Part shown: piece by piece, positions 1 to 10,865 of the stretch | Layout: each line of letters begins with the position of its first letter | How positions within the stretch are numbered: the first letter of the stretch is position 1 | Assembly: GCF_000471905.2 (NCBI RefSeq) | Contig: NW_006498445.1 | Location: 1,096,838 to 1,160,837, forward strand | Origin: Amborella trichopoda | Lineage: Eukaryota; Streptophyta; Magnoliopsida; Amborellales; Amborellaceae | Direction of reading: 5' to 3' | DNA length: 64,000 nucleotides | Notes under the pieces: generated by a model | The model's database searches: none | Seen by the model: only the letters and a program-made list of their open reading frames with translations | Told to the model about the DNA's origin: nothing | Position numbers and translations under genes: made by a program

Positions 1-1090
1 TCGACCGGTGGTTGGTCTTCCTTGTGTTACCAACCCCACTAGCTCGTGTCCCAAGTACTTCAAGTATTGATTGGCGGTTGGTCTTCTTTGTGTTACCAAC
101 TCCATCGGCTCGCATCCGAAGTACTCCTGACCGGCAGTTGTACCTTGTGTTACCAATCCCACTGGCTCGCATCCCAAGTACTCTGATTATCGACAGGTGG
201 TTGGTCTTCCTTGTGTTACCAACCCCACCAACTTGTGTCTCAAGTACTCCAATCATTGACCGACGGTTGGTCTTCCTTGTGTTACCAACCCCACCAGCTT
301 GCCTCCCAAGCACTCCAATTATCGACTGGTGGTTGGTCTTCCTTGTGTTACCAACCCCACTGACTTGTGTCCCAAGTACTCCAATCATCGACCGATGGTT
401 TCTTCCTTGTGCTACCAGCCCCACCAGCTTGTGTCCCAAGTATTAGAATTATCGACTGATATCTTCCTTGTGTTATCAACTACACCGGCTCGCGTCCCAA
501 GTACTTCGACATTCGACAGGCGGTTGGTCTTCCTTGTGTTACCAACCCCACCTGCTCGAGTCCCAAGTACTCCAGTTATCGATAGTGATTGGTCTTCCTT
601 ATGTTATCGACTCCACCAGCTCGAGTACCAAGTACTTCGAGAATCAATGGGAGGTTGGTCTTCAATGCGTTACCAACGCCACTGGCTCGTGTCCCAAGTC
701 CTCCAACAATCGACCGGCGGTGGTCTTCCTTGTGTTACCAACGCACCCTCTCGTGTCCCAAGTACTCCAATTATCGACCAGCGGTGGGTGTTCCTTGTGT
801 TACCAACCTCACCGGGTCGCGTCCTAAGTACTCCGACAATCGATAGGCGGTTGGTCTTCCTTGTGTTACCAACCACATCGGCTCGCGTCCCAAGTACTCC
901 AACAATCGACTGACAGTTGGTGTTCCTTGTGTTACCAACCCCATAGGCTTGCATCCCAATTAATCCAATTATGGACCAGCGGCTGGTCTTCCTTGTGTTA
1001 CCAACCCCACTGGCTCGCATCCTAAGTACTCCAATTATTGATTGGCGGTTAGCCATCCTCGTGATACAAGCCTCGCTAGCTCGCGTCATT
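1..1090. repeat. 66-bp minisatellite, about 16 degenerate copies
   Basis: The phrase GGTTGGTCTTCCTTGTGTTA recurs at 10, 76, about 135, 199, 265 and onward, giving a period near 66 bp with some shorter copies. Copies decay towards 1090. Each unit holds the inverted repeat GGTTGGT / ACCAACC around a 12-nt spacer. Because 66 is a multiple of three, several reading frames stay open for 60-200 codons; these are artefacts, not genes. The array lies directly 5' of element A and could be part of its LTR or leader, which the window edge cuts off. That link is inference. Confidence 0.9.
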
Positions 1091-1539
1091 TTTCTCATAC
1101 CCTAACTGTTGTATATCCTCATGACGTCAACGATCTCTCTCCTAATTGTCTTAACCAACCACTCATTGGTACCAATGCTTTGAGCATCGATTGACCCAGG
1201 GCTGATCATCCCTGGACGGTTGATAGTTTTCGAGATCTCGACTTTCGTGGTCTAATTCAAGGTGATGACGAGCCTCCCTGTATCCCCAAAGCATGGTTGA
1301 AGAGATATATGCGGCCCCAAAAGGCGCATGTCCAGGTAGTTCTTAAGCATGCATGAGAGGTCCTCGATCGGTAAGTTTGCGAAAGGACCACCCAAGTGGA
1401 TAATCGACCCAATGATGAGCCAATGATTAAGACATTGATAGGGTTCCTTAATAAAAGCCTAACAAGATAGTATATGACTCGAGGGACTATCTTAATGAGG
1501 TATGGCCGTGTAACATGATAAGGACATTCCTCGATTAAT

Positions 1540-2700
1540 AGGAGGGCCCTGCAAGAGAAAAGATTGCTCTTGGGTTCGATGATGTGTCGTCTCTATCATC
1601 TAATGACGGGCCTCTGCCCATCAAGCCACCAACCAAAAAGACAAATAAGGCAAACAAGAACCGACAAGTTGTGCCCATCCCCCATGTCATTCGCAATATA
1701 GCCAAGGCAAGGAAAGCCTGCTCGGCAACTGAGAATACCCTGGCTCTTCGCTTTGGATTATGAGAACTCGATGTGCTAATATCGGATAGCGAATCCACCG
1801 GACTAATCGAGCAGCAGCCTATCATGAATGTGATGATGGTCGATAGGGTAAATAATCCAGACGAATCTGAAGAAAGGGCACGCTTAAGGTCTGCACTGGC
1901 TCAAGGGGAAGCCGAAGTTTAGGCACAGGCTGCGGTGCTCGAAACACTGAGAGCCGCTCAAATAGCTGCTGCATCAGCGGACCCTTTCGGGCAACAGTCC
2001 CCAAACCCCGTGACAAGGAATCGATCGATACACGAACCTGTGTTGCCTCCGCACATCCACAATGCAGCATTGACTACCGAGACAGTGCACGACATGGTTA
2101 TCGAAAGTCTACAATTGCTGCACCTCCCTAGTGTATGACCAGTACATGCATACCATAAACCATACTCAACATATGCTGACGAAGCACCTTACCCTGCGGG
2201 GTACCATTACCCCAAATTTCCTAAATTTGATGGGCAGGGATCCCCCACCAGCACTTAGGCCATTTTGTATCCTTATGCATAGATATGGCGAATAATGACT
2301 ACCTATTGATGAAGTAGTTTGTCCAATCATTATCTGAGCCGACGTTTTCTTGGTACTCACAGTTACTTGCTGAGAGTATATTCTCTTAGAGACAGATGCA
2401 GGAAGCATTCCTAGCACGCTTCCACAGTACCGAAAGGGATGTTGATTTGCTTAAGCTTCTTAACAAGAAGCAAAGGGCTCATGAACCAGGACAACAATAC
2501 ATCACCCGATGGTAAAACCTCAGTGTGGGGTAGGGGACCCCACTCCCCAAAACGCAAGAAGTGCACATGTGTATAAAAATATGAGACCTGAGATTGGGAT
2601 ACCTTTGCATACCTTCAATCCCCGCACTTTCAGTGATTTGGTCTCCAGTATTGTGAACCTTGAGAATCTCATGGAGGGTTTCAGTATCGGCACCTAGTCA
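1540..2700 (+). pseudogene. gag remnant of element A
   Basis: Gag forms the virus-like particle of LTR elements. In + strand translation there is an Ala/Gln-rich N-terminal part (about 1850-2030), then a phrase of the type YPAGYHYPKFPKFDGQ (about 2190-2235), the usual entry to the plant gypsy retrotrans_gag domain. Further on, QMQEAFLARFHSTERDVDL (about 2395-2450) and a segment ending near 2700 match the helical part of that domain. The same order of motifs is seen in the gags of elements B and D. Fossil; broken. Confidence 0.65.
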
Positions 2701-3169
2701 ATAATCATGAGAAGGGATTTTGATAAAGGCAAGCCCAGGACTACGCAAGCTAAAACCTCTATAACCACCTCTGTGGTGGCATAAGGGGTAAGAGGAGCTG
2801 CTATCCCACCTCCAAAAAGCTACGACGCTCGACGGCCATCTGGACATGGATGAGGAGGCCAAAGGGGGAGACATCGCACATTTTGCGAACGCCTTGAGAG
2901 AGAATATTCCTTTAGTAGGGAACAAGTTTCATAGATACTAGAAAGAATCTTAGTGGCTCGGACCATTATGGTCCCTCCATCAAAATATCCTGATCAGGTC
3001 GACCAGACTAATCACCTCAGTTACTGTGTGTACCACCAAATGTTGGGACACATAGTGATAAATTCCTTTCCCTTGAAAGACATTATTAAGGGTAGTGATA
3101 AATTTCTTTCCCTTGAAAGATATTATTAAGGATCTCATCACAAAAGGCAAACTCAGACAAAAGGAATGA

Positions 3170-3540
3170 GAGGTGCTAGTTTCTGAAACTGCGACAGCTA
3201 ATGTAATCTCTTTTATGACCCATGAAAGTGAGCCCTTGCAGATGGTGAAGGATTCTTCATATGAGGGCCCTTATGGTTTACACAGAACCATGGTGTCCGA
3301 CAAGTATGATCAACTCCTTGCTATGGGACTCCTAACCCCTTGGAGGAGAAATAGAGCATCAAGGAGGAAACCTTCCTCGAATGGTACTCCGTACTGTCGA
3401 TATTATGATCCCCGCACGTGCAGGCTAGAATATTATTGGCCTGTGAAGGAATTTATACAAGAGCAAATAGATAATGGGATTATATCCGTGGGTCATGCCC
3501 CTCCCGAACGACATGTCCATCAAGTCCCTATTCTATAAAA
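3170..3540 (+). pseudogene. post-gag Cys/His linker of element A
   Basis: The frame contains YCRYYDPRTCRLEYYWPVKE followed by an amphipathic helix ending in DNGIISVG. It aligns by eye with the D segment YCAYHRRINHPIDDCYTLKD at about 48885-48945 and with the B segment on the - strand at about 14415-14525. In Tat and Athila elements a zinc-knuckle-like motif followed by a conserved helix (LK..IE.LI..G) sits at this place, after gag and before protease. It is presumably nucleic-acid binding. Fossil; broken. Confidence 0.6.
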
Positions 3541-4159
3541 AGTTGAAGGATTCCCTCACTCGAAGCTTTTTGAGTTGTGCTCGGAGTATTTGGGGACCCT
3601 CAAATCTTCAGCTGACATAGAGGAAGTTACGGATAGGGGCTGGACTATCTATGTTAGTCGAAAGGAGAAATGAATGCAAGCTGAAGCCCTGAGAAAAGCA
3701 GTTTTAGAAGCATTGAAGACGACACTTTCTCAAACACAAATAACAGAAGGGCATGAAGAAGGGATTGCTCCATCCTCTTCCAAAGGCACAAATAAGATAA
3801 AAAGAAAACGGGTAAGAGAGGTGAATGTAGTCATTCGACCAACTTTGCCTTTGTATCCCACCTTGAAAGATTTCATACCAAGGCCTTTAATGATGCATGG
3901 CTTCCATGGGTAAAAGGAGATCTATGAAGCCCCCAAAGAAACCTGCGACCCTAAAGAAACCTGCAACATGACGTGGATGGTGGAAGCTGATCCAAAACCT
4001 CTTGTCATGTGACTAGCCTTGAGATTTGGAAGAAGGACTGCTAAGATAAAATCACCCAAAGGTACCACGTCGAAGAAGGTTATGCCTGCCATAGAAATAC
4101 AGGCTGAAACTTCTAATGCGGCTGAAAGTGTACAATTGTCCACGTTTAGGAAGATTGGT

Positions 4160-4800
4160 GATTACAATGTAGCATCCCACTTGAGAAGAATACCAGCTGC
4201 CATAAGTGTTTATGATGTTCTTACGCTATCCAAGGAGCTTCGGGCAGCCCTGATACAGGTCCTGTCATCTCTGGAGGAATTCTAAGGTGAAGTCGAAAAG
4301 TAGAAATTGAATCAGTAGTTCTAGCTGATGCCATGCCAGTCACTTTCTCAGATACAGACTTATAGTTATGGGAAAAACCTCACAATCGCCCATTGATAGT
4401 AGTCGGAGTTCTATGTGGCACCCACGTCAATCGAATAATGATAGATGAAGGGTTAGTTGTAAACCTACTCCCTCTCAAGGCACTGAAGGTTGGAGGGATG
4501 GACATACAAAACTTACAAAAAGGGCATAAGATAATCAAAGGCTTCAATCAGGCTATTTAGTAGGCATAGTAAGTGTCAGGTTGAAGCTAAGAACTAGGGA
4601 GCTAGAGGCTTACACCACATTCGAAGTCATAGAAACCGAAGCATCATATAATGTTCTACTAGGACGCCCACGGTTGCATGACAATGACACTATCCCCTCC
4701 ACTCCCCACTAGTGCTTCAAATATTTCCACAAGGGTAAACAACTTACGGTTTACATAGACCAAAGGCCGTTCACCAAAGTAGTCTCATTTCGCAGATGCC
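4160..4800 (+). pseudogene. retropepsin-type protease region of element A
   Basis: At 4160-4282 lies the helical motif with SVYDVLTLSKELRAALIQVL that precedes protease in this group (compare D at about 50620-50690). It is followed by a retropepsin-like stretch: RPLIVVGVLCGTHVNRIMID near 4390-4450, and TFEVIETEASYNVLLGRP near 4618-4672, the flap-to-C-terminal part typical of gypsy proteases (..F.VI....YN.LLGRP.L). The enzyme would cut the gag-pol polyprotein. Fossil; broken. Confidence 0.7.
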
Positions 4801-5559
4801 AAATTTTATAACCTCGAAAACCCGGATTCCTACTCTGTGGAGATGTCGAAAAGTGAGAGTGTTTTTGATGATGATCATGGACTCGGAGAAGCCCTAATAC
4901 AAGTATTTGAAGGTTTAGATATTGAAGCTGGTACGCGACCTCTCACCTCTGTAGTGCTAGTGAAGGTTTAGCATGACATGTTGTGCCACACCAACGATGG
5001 TCTAATAAGCCCTCCGTTGAAAGCAAAGTTCAAGAAAGTGCACCAAAAAGAAGATAAAGGATGGAACCTCTAAGACAAAATGGAAGCTGTATAGCCCCCA
5101 GGCTCATTAGATTATGATGAATATGGATTACAAACTGGCCACCAATCAAGGCTTGAATGATGGAAGAGGAATGGTGTCCCCTTTTTAAGCCATTAAGAAG
5201 GTGTCTCTAGGGAGGCCTAGTACTCAATGACTCAGGTACACTGTAACGCTCGAATTCGCCTCAAAGAGCATGCATAAAGGAGGTGGATGATTCAGTGTTC
5301 TAGGACATCTGTGAGCAGCCATAGTAACATTGATTCTGATAATGATGATGGGATAGAAATTGCCCCCCGACAATTGGAAGAAGAAGGGCAAACCACTATT
5401 GATGAGCTAATCGAGATCGACTTAGGTGAAGTAGGTGATCACATACCTACCTTCCTCAGTTCATCTTTAGACCTGGACGTGAAGGAGCAGCACATAGACT
5501 TCCATCACTTCAACCATGAAGTGTTCACGAGATGCCAGGTTGGGACCCCGCAGTAGCTA

Positions 5560-6261
5560 CTCACAAGCTTGCTGTTGACCCTAGCATCACGCTTGTGAAA
5601 CAACCTAAAAAAGAGTTCCATCTAGACATAGCTCCTCAAATCGAAGTCGATATGAATCAGTTGGTAATGGCTGGGTTCATTAGGGAGGTGATATATCTCA
5701 AATGACTGGCTAAAGTAGTATCAATCAAGAAAAAGAATGAGTAGATAAGGGTTTGCATAGATTTCTGCGACCTTAATGCTGCCTACCCAAAAGATGATTT
5801 TTTTCTGCCCCTCATGATATTCATGATTGATTCCACGGTAGCTTGTAAGGTATTCTCATTCATGGATGGCTATTCTGGTTATAACCAAATCAGAATGGCT
5901 CCAGAAGACGAAGAATTGATAGCATTTAGAATCACAAAGAAAATTTATTATTGCAAAGTCATGCCGTTCGGTTTGAAGAACACGGGCGCTGGGCGCCACT
6001 TACTAATGTGCTATGACTGTCATATTCGAAGATAGTCTACATGATGTCGTAGAGTGCTATGTTGATGACTTGGTAGTCAAGTCAAAAGAACTCATCACAT
6101 TGATTTGGAAACTATGTTCAAGAGACTAAGAAGCATCAACTGAAGATGAACCCTTTAAAATGTGTGTTTGGTTTGAGGTTGGGGAAATTTCTAGGCTTCA
6201 TCGTTCAACATCATGGAATCGAGATAGATCCCACAAAGATATGAGCTATAGAAGAGATACC
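5560..6261 (+). pseudogene. reverse transcriptase, N-terminal and central part, element A
   Basis: RT motifs of Ty3/gypsy type are clear: a KKKNE..RVCIDF.DLN.AYPKD block near 5725-5795, FSFMDGYSGYNQIRMAPED near 5850-5910, YCKVMPFGLKNTGA near 5950-5990, and the polymerase signature YVDDLVVKS near 6059-6085. After a thumb-like stretch LGKFLGFIVQHHGIEIDPTK (about 6178-6238) the similarity ends at 6261. The downstream RT, RNase H and integrase are absent here. Fossil; broken and truncated by a later insertion. Confidence 0.85.
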
Positions 6262-8184
6262 TGACCGGGGCCTGATTTTCGCTTCGATTCTCATGCAGAT
6301 GGGGTGGAGGGGAGGGCAGTGCGCAAACAGGGGAGAAAATCCTCTCTCAAACAACTGCGGAGGGTCAACGCGCATCTCACGTTCGTGGGAGTGTGTACGT
6401 GAGCTCTCCTGAGCATGGATAGGAACCAACAACGAGAGAGATTTTTGTGGCAAGGATGCGTTCGGATGCTCCCCTCGTCGCTTGGGGTTCGGGGGATACA
6501 CTCAGGTGGTTCACCCTCTTAGAAAAATTACGAAGCCCTCTGACTGTTTGCCAGCGTGGTTTGGACAGGGACTCTCTTTAGGCCTTCAAAAGATCTATTT
6601 TTTTCTCTCTCTCTCTCTCTCTCATGCATGCGATTGCAATGGGGGTTCGATTATCCCTCTATGTGGCAATTTCCTTAAAGAGGCTGACTGGCTAGTGGAA
6701 GGGTGAGGAAGGACCTGAAGATTGGAATTCTTGGGTTCGCTCGAGGCCACACATTTGTTGCGAACATGGATTACTCGTGCGGGCAGGTGATGATTAGAGG
6801 AGAAGAGAGAGACAGGGCTAGGTATGTACCCTAGTTTCGGAAAGAGAGGGAATGGGACCACACACTTAGAGGTATTTTCTCTCTCTAAATTTTTTCTCTC
6901 TCCTCTTGGGGAGATCAAGGGTATAGAAGCAAAAGACGAGTGAAAACAAGCGTAATGCCTCTATTTGAGTGATGAATAATCCGCCCTTTTACAAGTGACT
7001 TTAAGCTTATTTATATAAAGAACTCACCAAACAGAGGTGAATGCTCAAAAACTAAGTTGAATTGGCATTAAAAGAATTTAAATAAAATCCTAAAATTAGG
7101 TACAATAATCAAAACACCGCTGAAATCATTTATGCTAATGATGAAACCATCCCTCTCTGAGGGGCCTCCCGCCATTGCCAGATCTTGAAAGCTTTTCCAG
7201 AAACTTGTAGCGATGTTTTAGACGATTTGCCATTATATCTTCAATGCTTGTTCGATTATGAGCATTTTGGTGTCTTTTAATAGTGCTGAAGTAGCCTTTT
7301 CCCATGGCGTGGAAGTGTGGCCAGATCCGTGAACTTTGGTTGCTAATGTTATTCATCCTATGATGCTTTGAGTCTTTATTTTGTTTGCAGATGAAAGAGG
7401 AGATTGTCACAGTCGTTTTGGACGAAGTTTTGTATGGTTAGGTCTTCATTTGTGTCATTTCTTAATTTGAAAGGTCACCCAAAAAAGGGATTTCGGCGAC
7501 TGAGCAGACATGCTTTTCTTGTAACTTTGGGATTTGTGCTTATCTGACCTTGGATTAAATATATGAGTTATACCAGTTTGCAGCTCTTCGCGAGGTGGTT
7601 GCATTGAACTCGTTTTCGCGATCATTCAATGCACGGATCTCGAGCTGTGCTTCACGAGGTTTGAGATATCTTCTTCTTAAAACCCTAATTTTTCTGATTT
7701 TGTGGTCACCATCTCTCTAAAAGAAGATTGACTATGGGTCGCTCCATGGTGCATGCTCCAGGAAAAAATGACGAGGTGGTCATCGTGATCTAGAACTTGT
7801 CCAAGTTTGGGGCTTTCATGATTCCAAACGAAGGTTCTGTGAATCCTCGAAGTTCATCTCGAGACATAAAGTCACAGCCTCCATGGTTTGGGGCAGAACC
7901 CTTTGGATGGTCCGATGGAGCCCAAATTTGATCCTTGGGGTTTTGTTGGCATTCTGAACATGACGATGGTGGTCTGGTATTGTTTTGAAGCCGCTAGCAT
8001 AGGGTTACAATTGTAAGTTCTTTCATTGGTATGATAATACTCTTCTCAAGTTGTCTAGTTTGAGGCTTATTTCACAGTACAACTTTGGTCTATTAGTGTC
8101 TTGAGTACCAGTAGGACCAAGTCATCACTGGCTCTCTCCTTATTCGTTTGGGGGGTGTAAGTATGTAAAAAATGACATATAACA
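6262..8184 (-). mobile_element. putative 3' LTR of element B
   Basis: The left edge is where RT similarity of element A stops, at a TG (6262-6263), i.e. an LTR end reading ...CCGGTCA on the - strand. The right edge is a - strand TGTTATATG start directly preceded by a purine-rich GTTGGGGCAAGT tract, matching the polypurine tracts of D (GGTGGGGCAAGC) and C (GAGGGGCAAC). A - strand TATA box lies inside, and a short (CT)n tract lies at 6605-6623. The matching 5' LTR was not found to the right, so this rests on edges and context only. Confidence 0.5.
7008..7017 (-). promoter_or_regulatory. TATA box of the putative B LTR
   Basis: The - strand reads CTTTATATAAATAAGC, a strong plant TATA box. Transcription leftward from about 6985 would give a leader with CT/GA-rich stretches, as usual for U5 of plant LTRs. 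Position within 6262-8184 agrees with a U3-R boundary. Confidence 0.45.
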
Positions 8185-8201
8185 ACTTGCCCCAACGGAT
8201 G
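8185..8201 (-). other. polypurine-tract-like site next to the B LTR
   Basis: The - strand reads CATCCGTTGGGGCAAGT immediately before TGTTATATG. The GGGGCAAG core is shared with the tract directly before the D 3' LTR and resembles that of C, where it primes plus-strand DNA synthesis in this family. Shorter purine run than in C. Confidence 0.5.
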
Positions 8202-8529
8202 TTGGACTTCGAGAGAAGCGAGAAGTGCAACATTCGAAATGAAAACTTTGTCCTTGAAGTTCATTTTTGGAATCCTCACTAAGAGGTGTTTATTGCCTCT
8301 CAATAGATGTTTTTCTTCTTAATCACCGGCGTTAGTGCAATCCTTGAGGGGGACACTATGCTGAGCTTTTCTATGTGGGGTGACCAAAGTGGTCTCTGGC
8401 AGACTGGAGCCTCGCTTAGGGGCTTTTTTCCAATTCTGTTGGAATCTATTTTCTAGGAAAGCATGCTGATAGGCTGCCTCGTGGAGGGCTTACCATTCCA
8501 TGTCAACAGAACCTCCTGATGGCCTAGCT
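8202..8529. other. non-coding spacer of element B
   Basis: No gene is supported. Open frames are short and lack family similarity. A 14-bp phrase CTAGGAAAGCATGC near 8454 recurs near 9839 in the same orientation, suggesting a small internal duplication. Confidence 0.4.
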
Positions 8530-9320
8530 AGCAGGTTCCCTTTTTGTGGGCGTTGAGACTGATCTAGCTAGTAAGAAGAGAAAATTTGTTTTGGCCTTGA
8601 GACCGGGGATTTTGTGTTGGCTTTTGGGCCAGAGATTTTTGTGTTTTGCCATTGGGGCCGGAGTTTTGAAGTTGGGGCCAACTAGTGGGTGCCCTTTTGT
8701 AGGTGTTGATCCCTATCTAGCCGGCAAAAAAAAGAAAATTTGTTTTGGCCTTGTGGCTAGAGATTTGTTTTGGCCCTAGGGCCAGAAATTTTGAGACTGG
8801 CAATGGGGCCAGAAAGTTTGATTTGGAGTCGGTGCTGGGGCTAGAGATTTTGTGTTGGCACTGGGGTTGGAAATTTTGAGGCTAGTACTGGGGCCAAAAA
8901 GTTGGATTTGGAGTCGGCATTGGGGTAAACAATTTTGAGTTGGCACTGGTGCCAAAAATTTTGAGGTTGGCACTGGGGTCAGAGATTTTTGTGTTAGCGT
9001 TGGGGCCTGAAATTTTGAAGCTGACACTGGGGCCAGAGATTTTTATATTGGCGCTGGGGCAAAAAGTTTTGAGGCTGGCCGTGGGGCCGAAAATTTTGAG
9101 GCTGGCACTGGGGCTGCAGATTTTGTGTTGGTGTAGAGGCTGGAGATTTTTGTGTTGGTGCTGTGGCCAGATATTTTTGTGTTGGCGTTGGGGCTGGAGA
9201 TTTTTGTGTTGGTGCAGGGGCCGAAAATTTTGAGGCTGGCACTGGGGCTAGAGATTTTTGTGTTGGCGCTGAGGCCAGAGATTTGAAGTTGGCACTGAGG
9301 CCAGAGATTTTTTGTTTGGT
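8530..9320. repeat. 27-bp minisatellite with a longer duplicated block
   Basis: The unit is of the form GGGGCCAGAGATTTTTGTGT plus TGGCGCT, period 27 bp, in about 25 degenerate copies. Its left part also holds a ~165-bp higher-order duplication: the phrase AGAAAATTTGTTTTGGCC occurs near 8577 and 8733, each preceded by a related CCTTTT(T)GT-G-CGTTGA stretch. Long open frames on both strands (9-residue periodic peptides) follow from the period being a multiple of three and are not taken as genes. Some units contain GCCAG...CTGGC inverted repeats. Confidence 0.85.
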
Positions 9321-9329
9321 TCAAGCGCC

Positions 9330-9700
9330 GTTGCAGGTTTTTACTTGAACCGGATGGAAGTGGTGCCACAATGGTGGTTTCACCAAGTCCTTTTATTGAG
9401 GCATTTTTTCTCGGGACATCGAAGTCACATCCACCTTTTGTTTTTCCATTTGTAATTATGACGCCCTTGCGGATTTTCTCCATGCTTGGTTTTCTTAGTC
9501 TCAGGACACTTTTACTCGCTGCTTCGTGGTAGGGCCCGCCTGTCATTTTTACTCATGGCGGCCTTGTGGGTTTTCACCATGCCCATTTTTTTGTTTTATT
9601 AGCAATTTTGCTCATAGCATTAGTGGCTATGTCTGCCTGAAGCCATTTTTCTTTTACTCATGATGATTCTCATTGTGCCTGGCTTCTTTTTTAGAGGAGT
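9330..9700 (-). repeat. block shared with element D (61150-61490), opposite orientation
   Basis: Read on the - strand, this contains ATGGGCATGGTGAAAACCC, repeated ATGAGTAAAAATGACAG and ATGAGTAAAAG phrases, and finally GGACTTGGTGAAACCACC followed by GTTCAAGTAAAAACCTGC and GGCGCTTGAACC. The + strand at 61150-61490 has the same phrases in the same order. Relative to gag, both blocks lie downstream of the antisense unit, so B and D share this 3' non-coding module. Confidence 0.75.
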
Positions 9701-9919
9701 CTTAACTAGAGCGGGAGGTGAATGCGACTTAGTCATGCTCTCATGTGGAAGCACGGAGCGCTTGTCTTTGTCAGCCACTGATTGCTGACAACGACACATG
9801 GAGGAGGTGGAATGGATTTGCGGAGTGGTCCCTTGTTGCTAGGAAAGCATGCCATTTCGATGATTAGCCTGCGTATATGGGGAATGTCATCCGAAAGGCG
9901 GGGTTTGATCGGTCGACTG

Positions 9920-10150
9920 ACACATGGTCGAAGATAATGACACCTGGAAGGCAAAGAGGCAGGAGATTCACCTGGTGATTCGTCGATGATGACACTTAGG
10001 AAGCGGAGCAGTGGAGGACGTGACCGATGATTCTTGAACAGTGACGCCTGGGAAGCGAGGTGGCAGAAGAATTGAATGACAGTCAAATTAGGCACCGTCG
10101 CAATGACTCGTATCCGTGTGGTTGGGCAAAGTGTCGCTCGGGAAGTGAAA
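9920..10150. repeat. degenerate repeat upstream of the 10167 TATA-like box
   Basis: The phrase TGACACCTGGAAGGC and variants (ATGACACTTAGGAAGCGG, GTGACGCCTGGGAAGCGAGG, GTGTCGCTCGGGAAGTGAAA) occur near 9938, 9985, 10039 and 10130. Spacing is irregular, about 50-90 bp. It may be a promoter-proximal repeat for the unit that starts near 10190. Function unknown. Confidence 0.5.
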
Positions 10151-10166
10151 TGCTTTAATGATGTGC

Positions 10167-10175
10167 CTATAAGAA
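10167..10175 (+). promoter_or_regulatory. TATA-like box
   Basis: CTATAAGAA lies 123 bp before the ATG at 10298 and is followed by a pyrimidine-rich leader (TCTCGCTTTTCCTTG, CTTCTTCCTTCC). Together with AATAAA at 10837-10842 it brackets a possible 0.65-kb transcription unit, antisense to B gag. Confidence 0.35.
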
Positions 10176-10297
10176 GGCCAGGTGGAGCGAGTGGGAAGGT
10201 TGTTTTCTCGCTTTTCCTTGAAGAAGCTTCTTCCTTCCATCTTTCTTTGTAGCAGGCAAAGAGAGTCTCTTTTCCTAAGGCGTTCCTCAGTAAGGCC

Positions 10298-10486
10298 ATG
10301 TCCTTTGTTGAGGATGGCTCATGGTCCCGGATCCTAGAGTATGGGCTTGTGCCTTCAGGGCCCTTCTGCTTGCTTGGGGTTCAGAGCGTGAGGTCCAAGG
10401 CTGTGCGTGAGATGTTGAGGGTTGTCGAGCCTGAACACAATCTCGTCCATCCAGTCATGATGGCTGATTGTGAGGGTCTTTGTTGA
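10298..10486 (+). CDS. 62-codon reading frame of unknown function, antisense within element B
   Basis: The frame starts with an ATG in a fair plant context (AAGGCCATGTCC) and encodes a peptide beginning MSFVEDGSWSRILEYGLVPS. No family is recognised, and no membrane segment, signal peptide or coiled coil is apparent. It follows a TATA-like box and leader, and an AATAAA lies 350 bp after it. It could be an exon or the start of the antisense transcript that continues with the 11.6-13.4 kb unit, or chance. As it lies inside a retroelement it is best treated as a fossil reading frame. Confidence 0.25.
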   Translation: MSFVEDGSWSRILEYGLVPSGPFCLLGVQSVRSKAVREMLRVVEPEHNLVHPVMMADCEGLC

Positions 10487-10836
10487 CCCAACATCCTCTT
10501 TGTGCCCGCTGACCAATCGGGTGATTTGGTCAGTTCCACTGTTCAGTGCTTGGATGAAACATTGCTATGGTTGACGTGAGCGTTTTGCTGAAGCTTTCGC
10601 TCTTGGTTGCTCCTTTTAACCAGCATACGACTCTTTTCCTTCACGAGGGGGCGAGAAAGAGCAAGAGGTCATTTTCATTATTTTCAATCTCCCTTTGAAG
10701 AGAATGAAAATGCGTCTTGGAGAAGATTGCCGCCTTAGAAGGCTGCGACGCATTTGGAGGCGGAATCTCTTAATGAGAGACCCATTTCAGAAGATTTTAT
10801 TGTAACAACAATCTTGTAATCCCTTTTTGTTCATGA

Positions 10837-10842
10837 AATAAA
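10837..10842 (+). terminator. AATAAA polyadenylation-type signal
   Basis: GAAATAAATCC is preceded by TTTTATTGTAAC and TTGTAATCCC stretches (U-rich far-upstream elements in RNA) and followed by T-rich sequence, the usual plant 3'-end layout. It would end the unit starting near 10190. Confidence 0.35.
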
Positions 10843-10865
10843 TCCTCGTTTGCTTTGAATTCTCC

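Larger units (their letters stand above)
1091..6261 (+). mobile_element. Element A: decayed Ty3/gypsy (Tat-like) retrotransposon, 5' portion
   Basis: Going 5' to 3' on the + strand there are recognisable stretches of gag, a Cys/His linker, aspartic protease and reverse transcriptase in the Ty3/gypsy order. The linker and a helical motif before the protease match those of element D, which places it in the same broad Tat-like group. Coding similarity stops abruptly inside RT at 6261, where element B appears to be inserted. No integrase or 3' LTR is seen. The element is old and heavily broken (many interruptions), with no prospect of function. Confidence 0.8.

Noticed and set aside
12-1098. Several overlapping open frames of 60-200 codons on both strands
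   Set aside because: They are translations of the 66-bp array; the period is a multiple of three, so frames stay open by construction. They lack proper ATG starts and known domains.
8546-9546. Open frames encoding nine-residue periodic peptides on both strands
   Set aside because: Produced by the 27-bp array. Both strands are open at once, which points to repeat structure rather than coding.
9733-10299. 188-codon - strand frame
   Set aside because: Low-complexity, no recognised domain, overlaps the repeat cluster and promoter-like sequence of the + strand unit.
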